Positions 23,931-34,604 of a stretch of DNA of 64,000 nt are shown piece by piece. This DNA is from Ditylenchus dipsaci. Its lineage: Eukaryota > Nematoda > Chromadorea > Rhabditida > Anguinidae. Location of the stretch: contig SADC01000024.1 of the NCBI GenBank assembly GCA_004194705.1, positions 62,001-126,000 on the forward strand. Reading direction: 5' to 3'. Made by a program: the position numbers and the translations under genes. The notes beneath the pieces are model-generated. The model saw nothing but the letters and a program-made list of their open reading frames with translations. It was not told the DNA's origin and did no database searches. Positions within the stretch are counted from its first letter, which is position 1. Each line of letters opens with the position of its first letter.

Positions 23931-25288
23931 TCTGTCCAGATTTAGCTCAAACCACAGGGGGGACCAAAACTTACAAAATTGGTCAAAAAATTTTCTCTCA
24001 TAACAGCCTGAAAGTTTTTCTATAACGTTTCTATCATGTTTTAAGCATTTTCGCCAAAATTATTTTTTCCGCAAAATTTTTGCCTTGGGGGACCAAGGTA
24101 GTCCAAAGTTTTTAGGAGCCTGAAATGGGACCTTGGTCCCCAAGGCAAAATTTTTGCGGAAAAAATAATTGCAAATAATAAGTACAAATAATAATAATAA
24201 TTTTTATTCGACCAAAATTTGCGCCAAGAATATGAGAAACGGCCCATTTTTGAAAACTTGTTTTTTTGGGTTTTAGTTCTATCGTTATTTTTCATTTTTC
24301 ATACGGTTTCTGGTGATTTATCTATTGCTTTTAACGCCATCGGAAAGCCAGAATTAGAGCTTCCCAACGGTATATCACACCGACAAAGTAATTCGGAAAT
24401 GTTGTACTACCAACAAAAGAATGATTTTCGTCACTTTTGTAATCGTAGTTTTTTGAATAAGAAAGCGAAATTCTTTGCGATTGCAGAAATTCATAAGTCT
24501 CTACTATAACTCGAAGGAAAGAGCAATTCAAATGGAACATTCTTGTGCAAAAAAAGTAAAGTAAACCATGGCAGAAAACAGGCTTTCTTAGGGCTGTAAC
24601 CGTTTTGGAAATTTTTTTTTGGAAATAGTCGATTTTGGTAGCAGTAGATTTTTGGGAGCAGTCGGTTTTTTGGGAGTAGAATTTTGAAAAGTCTTCTTTT
24701 TGGGACAAATGAGTTCCGATAATAACTATTTTTGGAATTTTTTTTTTCTAAATTTACTTATTTTGGAAAAATTTTCTTCGGAATTGAATGTAGGCAGAAT
24801 AAATTGAGGATTTTTTTCACTTTCGAAGAAATGCTTTAAAAATTTTCTATTTGCGGAAACTTCCTGATTTGCACACTTTATTTAGGGTGATCTTATTTAT
24901 CGCAACTATTTGCTTGTTTGTCTAATTTTTTTCTCAAAACCTATCGGATTATATTACATTTTTGGAGGCCACCAATTTTTTGACTTTTTATCTTTTTCAA
25001 TGCAGAATGTGCTTGTGTTGACCACGAAACGGCTAATTCTTGACAGGTACTCAAACTTATTTTAATAAATTTCCGTCGAAAACAGAGCGGTTTTATTTCA
25101 ATAACAACAACTAAGCCAGGAAGGATCAACACATTTAAACATAGAACAGACAAAGATTTTTTCCGAGGCTAATTTCTGACCTATTTATATCGCCGCTTGG
25201 TATAGGAGGAGGAACCCAAACTTGTCTTTCGCCCACGGCTGAATTTCTTTGGCCACGAATCGGTCAAATCCCCAAGACACGTGGAAGC

Positions 25289-28200
25289 TCAATTCGATTG
25301 GCTAAAAATTACGATAAAATTAATAAATGGTTGTAATAAACGATAATTACTTCGGCCCTTTACTGGCTGGTTCCATCGATCGGAAAAAGCAGCATGAGAA
25401 ACCTTTGAAAGGCTGATTTGGATTCGATTTTTGTCATAACTTCTGACGGCCTCTTGCAGAACTGAAACGTCTTCACCTTCAATTCTTCTTCGTCTAGCGG
25501 AATTCGTTAAAGAAAACATTTCCAGGTATTTGGCTTTCGAATGATGAACTAAAGCATGGCTGAAATTTTTATGATAAAATAAGATAACCTACGCAATCAT
25601 CTCTTAACACGTAAAAGTTGGCTGTAAATGCGGTTTATTTAGATGCAGAATTTCACGTAGATCATTTTTAAAAATATTTGTACGGGTGTTGGGACGGGTC
25701 AAGTGACCTAAAACCGTTTAAAATCTACGACCATTTCAAGGAAAATGGGAAATTTACGAGAGGTAGAAATAATTTATCACTAGACTACAGCTATGACTGT
25801 TATATGTCAAAATGATCGCTAGGATCTGCCTTTTCGAATGAGTATATGTGAGCTTTAATCTGTTTGCAAAAAGTTGGACAACCAGCGTCCAACGCCCAAA
25901 ACCACCGTTTCCTCATTAGTCAAATTTCGCTTAAGGCCGCTCAGGAGCACGTTATAGCTGTGTATAACTGCTAAATGTTTGGTCAATACTTGTAGCGAAA
26001 TTCAAAAGCTACAAGATAGGCGAAAAATCTGCGCAGAAATTAAAGAAAAGTCACTCAGAAATTTTAGAAAAAGAGTTAAAACCTGCTGTTTTCTGGCACT
26101 GGGACTTGAAGGATACCTGGCTTGGCATATTCCTGGCCGAATTTCTATAAAAAATTTAGAGTGCAATATAGCAAAATGATCAGCACGAAAAATGCAACAG
26201 AACTAGTGCAAAGACTCACAGGACAACAAGCAAAATGTAACAAAATTCAAGCCAAAACAATTTGACTCCAAAACCCTACAAAAAACCAGGGTCTTTTTGA
26301 CGAAATTCAGGTGGGCTGTCACTTGATTTCGTAATTTCTCAAAATTTTATAGGCAATTTTTAAAAAATAAAAATAGCACGTGATAGAGCGAAAAAAACTG
26401 CATAAGATACGATGTTTAGATCACAGGGAAGACAGCGTTTTCTCTTTTTTGAAAGGATTGAAGAACCATGCTGGCAACCTTTTTAGGAATAGACGATTCT
26501 GGTTTAATTTTGCTTGTGTTCAAATCGACACAATTATTTCTCAAAAGAAAACTCATATGAACTGGGTAGGATAGTGCATTTTCGAAAAAAATATTAAATT
26601 TGCCACGTCTTGGTAATATAAAATTGGTAATATAATAATATAACCAGAATCGTCTATTCCTAAAAAGGTTGCCAGCATGGTTTTTTCAATCCTTTCAAAA
26701 AAGAGAAAACGCTGTCTTCCCTGTGATCTAAACATCGTATCTTATGCAGTTTTTTTCGCTCTATCACGTGCTATTTTTATTTTTTAAAAATTGCCTATAA
26801 AATTTTGAGAAAATTACGAAATCAAGTGACAGCCACCTGAATTTTCGTCAAAAAGACCCTGGTTTTTTGTAGGGTTTTGGAGTCAAATTGTTTTGGCTTG
26901 AATTTTGTTACATTTTGCTTGTTGTCCTGTGAGTCTTTGCACTAGTTCTGTTGCATTTTCGTGCTGATCATTTTGCTATATTGCACTCTAATTTTTTATA
27001 GAAATTCGGCCAGGAATATGCCAAGCAGGTATCCTTCAAGTCCCAGTGCCAGAAAAACAGCAGGTTTTTAACTCTTTTTCTAAAATTTCTGAGTGACTTT
27101 TTCTTTAATTTCTGTGCAGATTTTTCGCCTATCTTGTAGCTTTTGAATTTCGCTACAAGTATTGACCAAACATTTAGCAGTTATACACAAGCTATAACGT
27201 GCTCCTGAGCGGCCTTAAGCGGAAATTTGACTAGTGAGAAAACGGTGGTTTTGGGCGTTGAACGCTGGTTGTCCAACTTTTTGCAAACAGATTAAAGCTC
27301 ACATATACTCATTCGAAAAGGCAGATCCTAGCGATCATTTTGACATATAACAGTCATAGCTGTAGTCTAGTGATAAATTATTTCTACCTCTCGGAAATTT
27401 TCCATTTTCTTGAAATGGTCGTAGATTTTAAACCGGTTTTTAGGTCACTTGACCCGTCCCAACACCCCGTACAAATATTTTTAAAAAATGATCTACGTGA
27501 AATTCTGCATCTAAATAAACCGCATTTACAGCCAGCCTTTTACGTGTTAGACACAGTGGGTTGACCAGTATTTATGAGCTTTTCTCTGCGAAGTTCACCC
27601 TTGAGTCCTGTGCCACGATTCAAGGGCGCTCGTTGTTTTGGGATTGTCTTGCATCAGTGATCCATGATGATTCCACACATCCGTTGAAAAGCGAGGAATT
27701 GTAATTCGTCATACAAATTGGTCTCACCGATCCAAGTCTAAAATAATTGTTTGAGGGAATTCTAATTCTAATTTTAGCACCTTTGTCATATACTGAACAA
27801 ACGCAGGCAATCTATCCACATCATGAAATTGTAACCGATGCCGGCAATGTCAGATCTGTTAGGTCTCTGAACGCTTAGAACTACTTCTCTTATTGGCAAA
27901 AGTGGAAGTATCCAGAACTCTCTGATGTAAGCTTGAAATGCAGCATCTTTGTTGCACTTTTTCATTACACCAACAGTCTAAGTTTTTTTGCTCAACGATA
28001 AGATAATGAAAGTAGCAGCATCAGTGTATAGCTTCTTCTAAATAGTAACGTTGTTAGACCTAAAAATTTAGAAATATTCTCTCCACCAAATAACGACGAG
28101 TTGCATTACGAATTGCAACCTCGAAATCAGTCAATATTTCAGTCACTTTCCATCTTGCTTGAAACCTTTCGTGAACACACATGCCGATAGCTTGTAAGAC

Positions 28201-29224
28201 GTTATAGTAAGACTCCTCTGACTTGTCGGCATAAACACTGCCACAGCTGGAACGAAATTATTGTTGAAACGGACGTGAATTGCGTAAAGCTGACCCCAGC
28301 CACTTGGACGAGCAAAGAAAGTCCATCAGCAGCGAAAGACGCTGTTTCAAAAAGCCTAAAGATAAAGCGACTAAATAGGATACCGAAAATGGTGACTAAA
28401 TTTACCTGCAGCATGAAACTCGACGACAAATAATAATTCGGTGAGCTACTGTTAAATGCCAGAGTCATAAATAACGAAAAGTGAGCCACCTACATGAAGC
28501 TTCCATGTTCGAGGAATAATCAAAGATGCTGGATCTGTTAAGCCTTGTGGAAACATGCACTGCAAATAATCAAATAGACGTATAAGATAAATACTGAAAC
28601 GAAGACCTTTCGAAATTCATATTAATCGCTTAAAATCTTGATCAGGTCTAATGCGAAAAAGTACCTCATCGGAACATTCAGTAGCAGCGGAAAAAATAGA
28701 ACGATTGTTTGCCTGCAAGTTTATAGTTTTGATAGCCTTTGTTCAATGTGGAAATTACCATTGGGGTAATGTCTGCCATTTAAAGCGCCCTGTCTATGAT
28801 GACATCAACTTCTGTTTTGATGGAATCGGCTTCATGACTGTGGCTTTCTTCTGTCTCACATCGATACGTTGGAAAAGCGTGTTCTGGCTTTAGCTCTGTC
28901 CATACCCTTTTAAAGCAGTTGGCCTCACGACAGTAGAATACCACTTCGTGTGCGAAACAGCACGATTGAGATCGAGGATGTTGACTGCTGACTGCTGATA
29001 AAGCTTGTAACCTTAATTAAATTAATGCATATCGATACACAATAACAAGTGATTATACCCGAATAAATGAGAATGAGTTGTTTTCTGGCTATCGATGAAT
29101 CGAAGCTGAGCTCCCTCACAAGATTTGCAACCAGCAGAAATTCGCTCGCTAATCTTCTGGCTGTCCCTCTTCATCGCTTGAATTTTCCAAAGACGTCAAT
29201 CTCTTCTTCACTCTCACTGTTCAT
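25289..29224 (-). CDS. Mutator-like transposase with FLYWCH finger (interrupted)
   Basis: The reading starts MNSESEEEIDVF at 29224. A FLYWCH-type zinc finger follows (VFYCREANC ... SHSHE, about 28945-28820). Next comes the transposase core: DGTFFARPSGWGQLYAIHV with the first Asp near 28320, then DKSEESYYNVLQAI, and ILTDFEVAIRNATRR with the second Asp near 28127. The catalytic Glu block NPKTTSALESWH is near 27620-27650. A basic C-terminal piece with ARRRRIEGEDVSVLQEAV (25519-25289) lies beyond the inserted foldback. All three catalytic blocks are present. Frames join only with single-base additions near 28228 and 28320. Exons are separated by short introns. It is probably a former autonomous copy, now interrupted. 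Confidence 0.7.
25604..27550. mobile_element. 1.95-kb foldback element inside the MULE gene
   Basis: Arms of about 900 bp are near-perfect inverted copies, beginning TTAACACGTAAAAG and ending CTTTTACGTGTTAG, with a loop of about 135 bp (26506-26640). It separates two coding parts of the MULE transposase. The inner part of an arm (GATAGAGCGAAAAAAACTGC ... AGACGATTCTGGTTT) recurs at 63880-64000. Open frames within are mirror images of each other. Confidence 0.85.
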
Positions 29225-29289
29225 GATAGAACAACTAAAGCCAATGTTTCAAATAATAATACTTTTGAGAAAAATTGAGAGGTTACGAC

Positions 29290-29483
29290 CAGGGTGGTAT
29301 ACTCGACGATTACCTCAGCCATCAGCCTCAGCCTCAGCCGGCTGAGGTCTGAAAATTTTCCTCAGCCTCAGCCGTCAGCCGGGCCGAAATTTTCTACCTC
29401 AGCCATCAGCCTCAGCCTCAGCCGGCTGATGGCTGAGTTTAACCTCAGCCGGCTGAAGTCAGCCGGCTGAGGTTACCACCCTG
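29290..29483. mobile_element. Small hAT MITE made of CTCAGCC repeats
   Basis: CAGGGTGGTA...TACCACCCTG is flanked by a perfect 8-bp duplication GTTACGAC (29282-29289, 29484-29491). The interior is almost entirely CTCAGCC/TCAGCCGG hexamer-heptamer repeats in both orientations. Confidence 0.85.
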
Positions 29484-29880
29484 GTTACGACCTTCCAAAG
29501 TAAACTACAAGAAATTATAGGTTTCCTTTTTTTCATATTCCAATCTGTTTTCATCGAAAACTGCAAATTTCTAGACTTTTTTCTTCAAAAAAATCTTTTC
29601 GCGAAATTTATTTCAACCAAAAAATGATTTTCCAAATCAAATTCTTCGAAAACAGACTTTTTCCAAATTGGCGCCCGAAAATCGACTGCTCCCAAAATCG
29701 ACTGCTCCCAAACCGACTGCTCCCAAAATCGACTGTTCCCAAAATCGACTTTTTCCAAAAAGAAATTTCCAAAACGGTTACAGCCATATGTTTTTACTGC
29801 ACCGCGACAATATGATAATTAGCGAAGAAATTCGATTTTTTCGATGATATGAACCCATTGAGGATACAGGACCTAATTAG

Positions 29881-32250
29881 AGAAGGCCAAGGATGTATTG
29901 TGCAAGTTGGAGCATACAATTTTGCGGGGCTGAAATTGATTTCACGCACCAAAATACTGATTTCCCCAGTAATTAGTGATTTCCCCCAGTAAATTTTGGA
30001 TTTCCTGCAGTAAATTTTGCGGGAATTTGAATTTTCAGGTCAGAAAATACCTTCAGCTGGTCAGAATCCCACCCCAGAGTGGCCAGAAGTCCTGAAAGTT
30101 GGTTTTTCGGGGGTTTACTAAAGGGGGGGGGGGTAAACTTTTTGCGAAAAATCGATTGAGCGGATCGAATTTCGGGTCCGATGGGCTCAATTGCTCAGGA
30201 TTCCACCCTTAACCATTCTCAATCATCTTAAACCACCCTAAACCATCCCAAACTTCTCCAGACCAGTATCTAACTACCCTAAATCAGTGCTTAGGTTGGT
30301 TTAAGATAGTTGAGAATGGTTAAGGGTGGAATCCTGAGCAATTGAGCCCATCGGACCCGAAATTTGATCCGCTCAATCGATATTTCGCAAAAAGTTTACC
30401 CCCCCCCCCTTTAGTAAACCCCCAAAAAACCAACTTTCAGGGACTTCTGGCCACTCTTGGGTGGGATTCTGACCAGTTGAAGGTATTTTCTGACCTGAAC
30501 ATTCAAATTCCCGCAAATTTACTGGGGGAAATCAGTAATTTACTAGGGGGAATCAGTAATTTACTGAGGGAATCAGTATTTTGTTTGAAATTCAAATTTA
30601 CTGGGGGAAAATAATTTACTGGGGCAAATCAGTATTTTGGTGTGTGTTTTTAGTTACAGCCATTTTGCGGAAGGTCACCTCGGACACTGCAATCTATTAT
30701 GATCCTGATCCGACGAACAGGTAATCGGTTTAGTCTCATTTTATTCGCTTACCCGCTTGTTTTAGATGTATCGAAGAAGACCGTGACTGGCTGAGCATTT
30801 ACGAAGAGATGCCCGACTTCAACCTGATAGTCCTTGGCTGCTGAGACTTGAGTTGGATCGCAAGCGAATGACGGACAAGAAGTTGAGCATGGAAGCTGTG
30901 GCCGAGAAATTCACGCTGCATTTGGAGAAGATCTCAAAGTTGTCTTTGCCGACGACAATGCGGAGAAGTTGGTGTTTCATCTTCGGCTCAGTAGTCAGGC
31001 AGGCAAAGATAGCGAGGTTTGTCGACGCTGCTTATGAATATTAAAATTAACGTTTGATATTTAAGGAACAAATTGATAAAATGGAGGATGACGTCTTTCT
31101 GCGTTGCATTGAAACCAATTTGCTGAGTGATCTTACTCTACAGGGTACTATGATTTCGGTTCTACTGATGATTTACATTGTCTCATTGCAGATGTTGACT
31201 CAATTTCTAAAGTTTACATGCACAAGCCCATAACAGAAGATAAGAAGCATGTTTGTATCACTGAGGATGGAGGCATTAAAATGGTTGCCGAGTGGATCTT
31301 GGAAACAGATGGTACCGCTCTGTTGGAGGTACTTTTGTTCGGTTTATTATTGTAATCATCCTTTTGACCAATGTTATCAGGTGCTGAGTGAACCCACCGT
31401 TGATCCAGTGCAAACTTACAGCAACGAGATTTGTGAAATCTTTTCCGTGCTAGGTATTGAAGCTGCAAGAAAGGCAATTGAGCGAGAAATGAATCATGTC
31501 ATCAGTTTTGACGCCTCTTACGTCAACTACCGACATTTGGCTCTGCTGTGTGATGTGATGACTACGAAAGGTAATGCTATTAGACTGTGCGTGTTTTTCC
31601 CCACCAATTCAACACCTTCATCTAGGACATTTGATGGCCATCACTCGGCATGGGATCAACAGGCAGGAAGTAGGCGCTTTGATGCGATGCACTTTCGAGG
31701 AAACAGTGGACATTCTGGTTGAGGCAGCTATTCATTGTGAAATCGATCCGGTCAAAGGCGAGTTTACTTACTTCCTGTGGTTTCTATGTGCTTTTATCCT
31801 CGAAGTTTCAGGTGTGTCTGAAAATATCATGCTTGATCAGCTGGAAGTCAGCTGGCTTATGGTACGATGTCTCCAGCTCACAATCCATTGGCGCTAATTT
31901 ATAGTCCAGCGTCTCCTGCATACAGTCCTGATTCTCTTGCATACAGCCCTACGTCTCCTTCATACAGCCCGACTTTACCAGCCTATAGTCCGACTTCTCC
32001 AGCTAACAGCCCGACTTCTCCGGCATACAGTCTGACTTCTCCTGCGTACACTCCATCTTTGCCGATCTACAGTCCGTCTTCGCCTGTCTACACTCCTTCT
32101 TCTCTGGTCTACACTCCGTTTTCTCCTGTCTACGGCACATCGTCGCCAATGTACAGCCCGTCTTCACCGGTGTACAGGCCGTCTTCACCAGTCTACAGCC
32201 CGGATTCTCCAACGTACAGTCCCTCGGCATCTAATCAGTCTCCAAAGTGA
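29881..32250 (+). CDS. RPB1-like: RNA polymerase II largest subunit (RPB1), 3' fragment with CTD
   Basis: The exons are 29881-29927 (continuing at 30671 after an inserted MITE)-30720, 30766-31016, 31066-31144, 31192-31328, 31381-31570, 31626-31757 and 31812-32250. Translation matches the C-terminal region of RPB1: [96 protein letters not shown]. About 16 heptads follow, drifting from YSPTSPA to YTPSSLV and YRPSSPV, ending SNQSPK. The usual linker of about 60-70 residues before the CTD is nearly absent, and the CTD is short and degenerate. Single-base additions are needed near 30823, 30923 and 31845. The upstream four-fifths of the gene is not in the window. Intron 6 is GC-AG. Probably a truncated duplicate. 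Confidence 0.85.
29928..30661. mobile_element. MULE-type MITE inserted in an RPB1 exon
   Basis: The ends GGCTGAAATTGATTTCACG and GTTTTTAGTTACAGCC are followed inward by CACCAAAATACTGATTTcCCC and its complement. It is flanked by a perfect 9-bp duplication ATTTTGCGG (29919-29927, 30662-30670), the Mutator hallmark size. The element is a long foldback with arms of about 300 bp. Its terminal GGCTGTAAC (right end) matches the neighbouring MULE at 24592-29784, so that transposase may have moved it. Confidence 0.88.
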
Positions 32251-32284
32251 AATATATTGTTATTGTTGATGTTATTATGAATTG

Positions 32285-32290
32285 AATAAA
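32285..32290 (+). terminator. Poly(A) signal AATAAA after RPB1 fragment
   Basis: AATAAA lies 35 bases after the RPB1 stop codon, as expected for a 3' end signal. Confidence 0.5.
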
Positions 32291-32392
32291 GCTTGGTTTT
32301 GTTGGCGGTCCCGTTTTTGCAATAGACACTCGTCCCTTTTTCTGTGGTTCTCTAGGCTGTAGGTGACACTTAATTCTAGGTATGGGTCTAAA

Positions 32393-32553
32393 ACTATTCA
32401 TTGTACGGACATTTTCAACTTCCTCTACGTGAACCGTAACAATTACTGAAAAATTATCGTAAATTTATCTTACGTGTGACAAATTTGATTTTTACGATAA
32501 ACTGTTCTCTAATTCAGGAAGGAATTTGAAAATGTCCGTACGATGAATTGGGT
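32393..32553. repeat. Foldback MITE
   Basis: Arms CATTGTACGGACATTTTCAA and TTGAAAATGTCCGTACGATG surround a TAAATTTATCTTACG core. From 32560 to 33410 no gene is seen. Confidence 0.75.
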
Positions 32554-33411
32554 GTACGCCGTTAGATATGTATCGCTTATCTTACATTGAATCTATTGAT
32601 ACCATTCGACGCAGAATAGTGGGTTTCCATCATTGAAAAATGCCATATTGGGATTGGTTTTGTAAAAAAAGTTATGGACACTTGAAAGTTACTAAAGCCG
32701 CAGGAAGACCAAGGCATTTTTAGTTGAGTTTTGGATTACCTTGAGGGACCAAGGCCTACATAACGGTTCGAATGGTGTAGATGCCTTCTTTCTTCCTCCA
32801 TAATAGGAAATTTGTAGTTGCTTTACGTGGTATGAATTTTTATTCCTATCAGGCTCGATGTTATCAGTAATTAACCTTCATAGTCGAAGGAGCTGTATTA
32901 ATCTAGCCGGAATTGTGCTGAAAATGGGTTGAGGTAGAAGCGTCTTTGTCGTTAACCTAATTTTCAGCATCTAGTGTGGTTTGGCCTATCAACCTCAGGA
33001 ACTGATTTTAATGGTTTTCCAAGCAGTTCTTTATCGCTAAAAACGATACCCTGACTTCGGTAGGAAAGGTAAAACAAAACTTAATTAATACTTTGCAGGC
33101 TATCCAACTAGACATTCGGAAGGTCACCTAATGGTAGTAACTTGCTGACAACGGATTTTGACTAACTAAAGCTTAATTGTGCTATTTACAAACTATTTTA
33201 GGCACACAAGTCTGACTTGAAAAAAGTAATTTAAACCTAGAACTTTGCATCTCTGAAAATTTCCTGTTCGAAGCTCAAACTAGTAATTTTCGACATGCTC
33301 CGACTTCATTGTGAACACGAGTGGTGGATGCAGGTGTAGGAATGGAATCGGTATTTCTAGGCAGTTCTAAGACCAGTCTAGCATGTCTTATGAACTGAAT
33401 TTTTGGCGCTA

Positions 33412-33636
33412 CTATAGAATACCCCCCCCCCCCAAAAATCCGACCTTATAAAATCGCTGTAACTACCCTTGCAAACAACAAGTTTAGGCTTAGCCCTTAG
33501 GCTTGGGGGTAGGCCAGCGTACGGAAGTTGTGACTAATGAAGAGTTTGCGCACATTTTCCGGGGTCTGGGACATATATTTGGGTACTTTTTACTTAAGTT
33601 TTAAAAGGTCGGATTTTTGGGGGGGTATTCTATAGT
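33412..33636. repeat. Foldback with C/G homopolymer arms
   Basis: CTATAGAATACCCCC... and ...GGGGGTATTCTATAG enclose AAAAATCCGACCTTATAAAA and its complement. From 33640 to 34130 nothing coding is visible. Confidence 0.75.
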
Positions 33637-34604
33637 AGGGTCGAATTTTTTTATTTTTTTAGCTTTTAATTTCTCGATTTTTCTAAAGACGGCCTATTTC
33701 TCTACTGATGCGACGTACCGTATTTCTTTTAATAACTGAGCATGCCCAGTTATTATTCAACTGGGAAATTATCGATCCAAAATGGTCTTAAAGGGGGGGG
33801 GGACTTTATATACGCATCGCCCTAGGTTACAGGTTCGACTATCACTTGGTGCAAACCTTGTTTTTTTCCTTTTATTTACAAGTTTAGTGTCAAAATGTTG
33901 CTAAGGTTCTGGGCTTTCATACGAGCCATTATACAGATAAAAAGTTAGTATAAAAATAGAGCTCAAATTTGAAAAACATTGAACCATGTCCAATTCCATG
34001 ACACCTTCAACAGGACTATCCCAGAACCATTAGGTATTAATTTGGAATTGACGTTTTTGTAATTTTTATTTACATACTCATTTGAAACCTTACACTCAAA
34101 ATGTAGCCCTGCTTTTTGTCGTCTTTTTCAGCATACGGTTCAGGGGTGGAACGGAATTCCGATTTCCGTCTTCCGATTTCCGGCACTTTTTCTCTTCCGT
34201 TTTCCGATTTCGATTTCCGAAAAAATCGGGCGAATTTCGGAAATTTCGGAAGAGAATAATTCACTTGAAAAATATTTTCGAAGTATTTTTTGCAGAAATG
34301 TCTTGCAAGGAAATGGAAGTTACAGCTTTGCAGAGCGTACACACTCATTTGGGCGAAACTCATTCGGGCGCCCTGGTTTAGGCGCCCTCATTTGGGCGCC
34401 ATTACTATATAGTGATTTTAAAATTATTTAAATAGTCTGAAAAGGCTATGTTAACTTCCGAGGTAGCATGTGAACCATCGGGTACCTGCCTAAAAAGAGT
34501 ATCCAGCTCCACAATCCAAAAATTTTAGATTTTGTCAAAAAAATTTAAAACCATTGTATCGTACCCAAAACCAAGCGTTTAAAATGGTTTAATGATGAAC
34601 GACC

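Larger units (their letters stand above)
24592..29784 (-). mobile_element. FLYWCH/MULE DNA transposon
   Basis: The ends GGCTGTAACCGTTTTGGAAA and TTTCCAAAACGGTTACAGCC are inverted, and each runs into 15-16 bp units (CCCAAAATCGACTGCT type) for about 100-160 bp. Between them, on the minus strand, lies a multi-exon Mutator-like transposase gene, split by a 1.95-kb foldback (25604-27550). A 194-bp hAT MITE (29290-29483) sits in its upstream region. The expected 9-bp target duplication is not seen (CTTTCTTAG against ATATGTTTT), so the two ends may belong to different insertion events or one end has changed. Confidence 0.65.

Noticed and set aside
24583..29793. 9-bp target duplication for the 24592-29784 MULE
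   Set aside because: Flanks CTTTCTTAG and ATATGTTTT do not match.
32003..32230. Cys/Glu/Lys-rich minus-strand frame
   Set aside because: Antisense shadow of the RPB1 CTD heptads.
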